Source: Eggerthellaceae bacterium UBA5906
Lineage (GTDB): Bacteria > Actinomycetota > Coriobacteriia > Coriobacteriales > Eggerthellaceae
Direction of reading: 5' to 3'
Assembly: GCA_002431805.1 (NCBI GenBank)
Contig: DJEE01000047.1
Coordinates: 358-24,679, forward strand
Length of the DNA: 24,322 nucleotides
Within the stretch, counting starts at the first letter, position 1, and each line of letters starts with the position of its first letter. Position numbers and translations under genes: made by a program. The notes beneath the pieces were generated by a model, which saw nothing but the letters and a program-made list of their open reading frames with translations, did no database searches and had not been told where the DNA came from. Positions 23,832 to 24,322 of this stretch are shown here, piece by piece.

Positions 23832-24322
23832 ATGAGCGAATCTAACGAAGCCACGCGCCGCAGCGCGCTGGTCACGGGCAGCTCTCGCGGCATCGGCTTG
23901 GCCGTTGCCACCGAGCTTGCCAGTGCGGGCTTTGATGTGTGCCTGAATTGTTCGAGCGCATCCGGGCTTGAAGCGTTGCGGCAACACGCCGACGCGTTGG
24001 CTGCCGAATACGGCGTGCGCACGGCGGCCGTGGCCGCAAACGTTGGCGTGGCCGATGAGGCTGCCGCGCTGGTGAAGGCAGCTCACGAGGCGTTCGGCCG
24101 CTTGGACGTGCTGGTGAACAACGCCGGCATCACTCACGATGGACTGTTGGTGCGCATGAAGGAAGAGGACTTCGACAGCGTTATCGACGTGAACTTGAAG
24201 GGCACGTTCCTTACGTGCAAAGCCGCTGGTCAGATTATGATGAAGCAGCGTTACGGCCGCATTGTGAACATGTCGAGCGTGTCGGGCGTGGGTGGCAACG
24301 CCGGCCAGGCGAACTACGCGGC
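23832..24322 (+). CDS. fabG: 3-oxoacyl-[acyl-carrier-protein] reductase (partial, runs off the window)
   Basis: The 5' part, about 163 residues, from ATG 23832; AAGGAG at 23820-23825 lies seven bases upstream, and the ATG follows the fabD stop by three bases. FabG reduces 3-oxoacyl-ACP with NADPH in fatty acid synthesis. Short-chain dehydrogenase features are plain: the cofactor glycine motif VTGSSRGIG (14-22), NNAG in LVNNAGITHDG, VNLKG, and the catalytic Ser in IVNMSSVSGVGG with the catalytic Tyr in QANYAA at the window edge. The lysine of YxxxK lies beyond the end. An ATG at 23828 overlapping the fabD TAA runs into a stop after five codons and is rejected. The first few residues (SESNEATRR) are more acidic and polar than the family consensus. 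A fabF and accessory genes are likely downstream but cannot be seen. Confidence 0.94.
   Translation, partial: MSESNEATRRSALVTGSSRGIGLAVATELASAGFDVCLNCSSASGLEALRQHADALAAEYGVRTAAVAANVGVADEAAALVKAAHEAFGRLDVLVNNAGITHDGLLVRMKEEDFDSVIDVNLKGTFLTCKAAGQIMMKQRYGRIVNMSSVSGVGGNAGQANYA

Overview
The window is a GC-rich, gene-dense bacterial chromosome segment in which every convincing gene lies on the + strand. Gene content and protein character suggest Actinomycetota, most likely class Coriobacteriia (Eggerthellaceae-like: gut or oral Slackia, Adlercreutzia or Eggerthella relatives). This is inferred from GC-rich codons, frequent GTG starts, a split transketolase, an ftsE-ftsX-S41 protease run, a FabK-type fatty acid cluster and a large ATPase-BTAD regulator. 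No 16S rRNA or other decisive marker is present. I see no IS element, prophage, CRISPR array, tRNA or rRNA.

Layout. (1) 1-1760: the 3' end of polA, then a leader with a strong hairpin and an extended -10 promoter, then rplU-rpmA closed by a clear intrinsic terminator. (2) 1873-7722: obg, proB, proA, nadD, yqeK and rsfS. Here a ribosome-assembly GTPase is joined to the first two proline-biosynthesis enzymes, NAD biosynthesis, an HD-domain dinucleotide hydrolase and the ribosomal silencing factor. Most junctions overlap or are nearly adjacent (TAATG, GTGA). The exception is proB-proA, split by a GC-rich hairpin. An intrinsic terminator follows rsfS. (3) 7802-10536: an AT-richer intergenic region with inverted repeats, then one 847-codon regulator (N-terminal P-loop ATPase, helical middle, C-terminal winged helix plus BTAD). 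It has no obvious target genes beside it and is the most accessory-looking part of the window. (4) 10691-14748: secA, then prfB (RF2), apparently transcribed from its own extended -10 promoter as a near-leaderless message. (5) 14825-16620: the two transketolase half-genes. (6) 16677-21719: ftsE, ftsX, an S41 carboxy-terminal processing protease and rnr, all tightly packed. (7) 21919-24322: fabK, fabD and fabG, the start of a type II fatty acid synthesis operon that runs off the window.

Most genes are housekeeping and recognisable from motifs. The points most worth checking are the orphan ATPase-BTAD regulator with its cluster of TTGCA half-sites, the SPT (instead of SPF) tripeptide in RF2, recurring extended -10 promoters with near-leaderless starts, the N-terminal extension on FtsE, and the altered nucleophile-elbow residues in FabD. 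I found no clear evidence of a wholly new multi-gene system.
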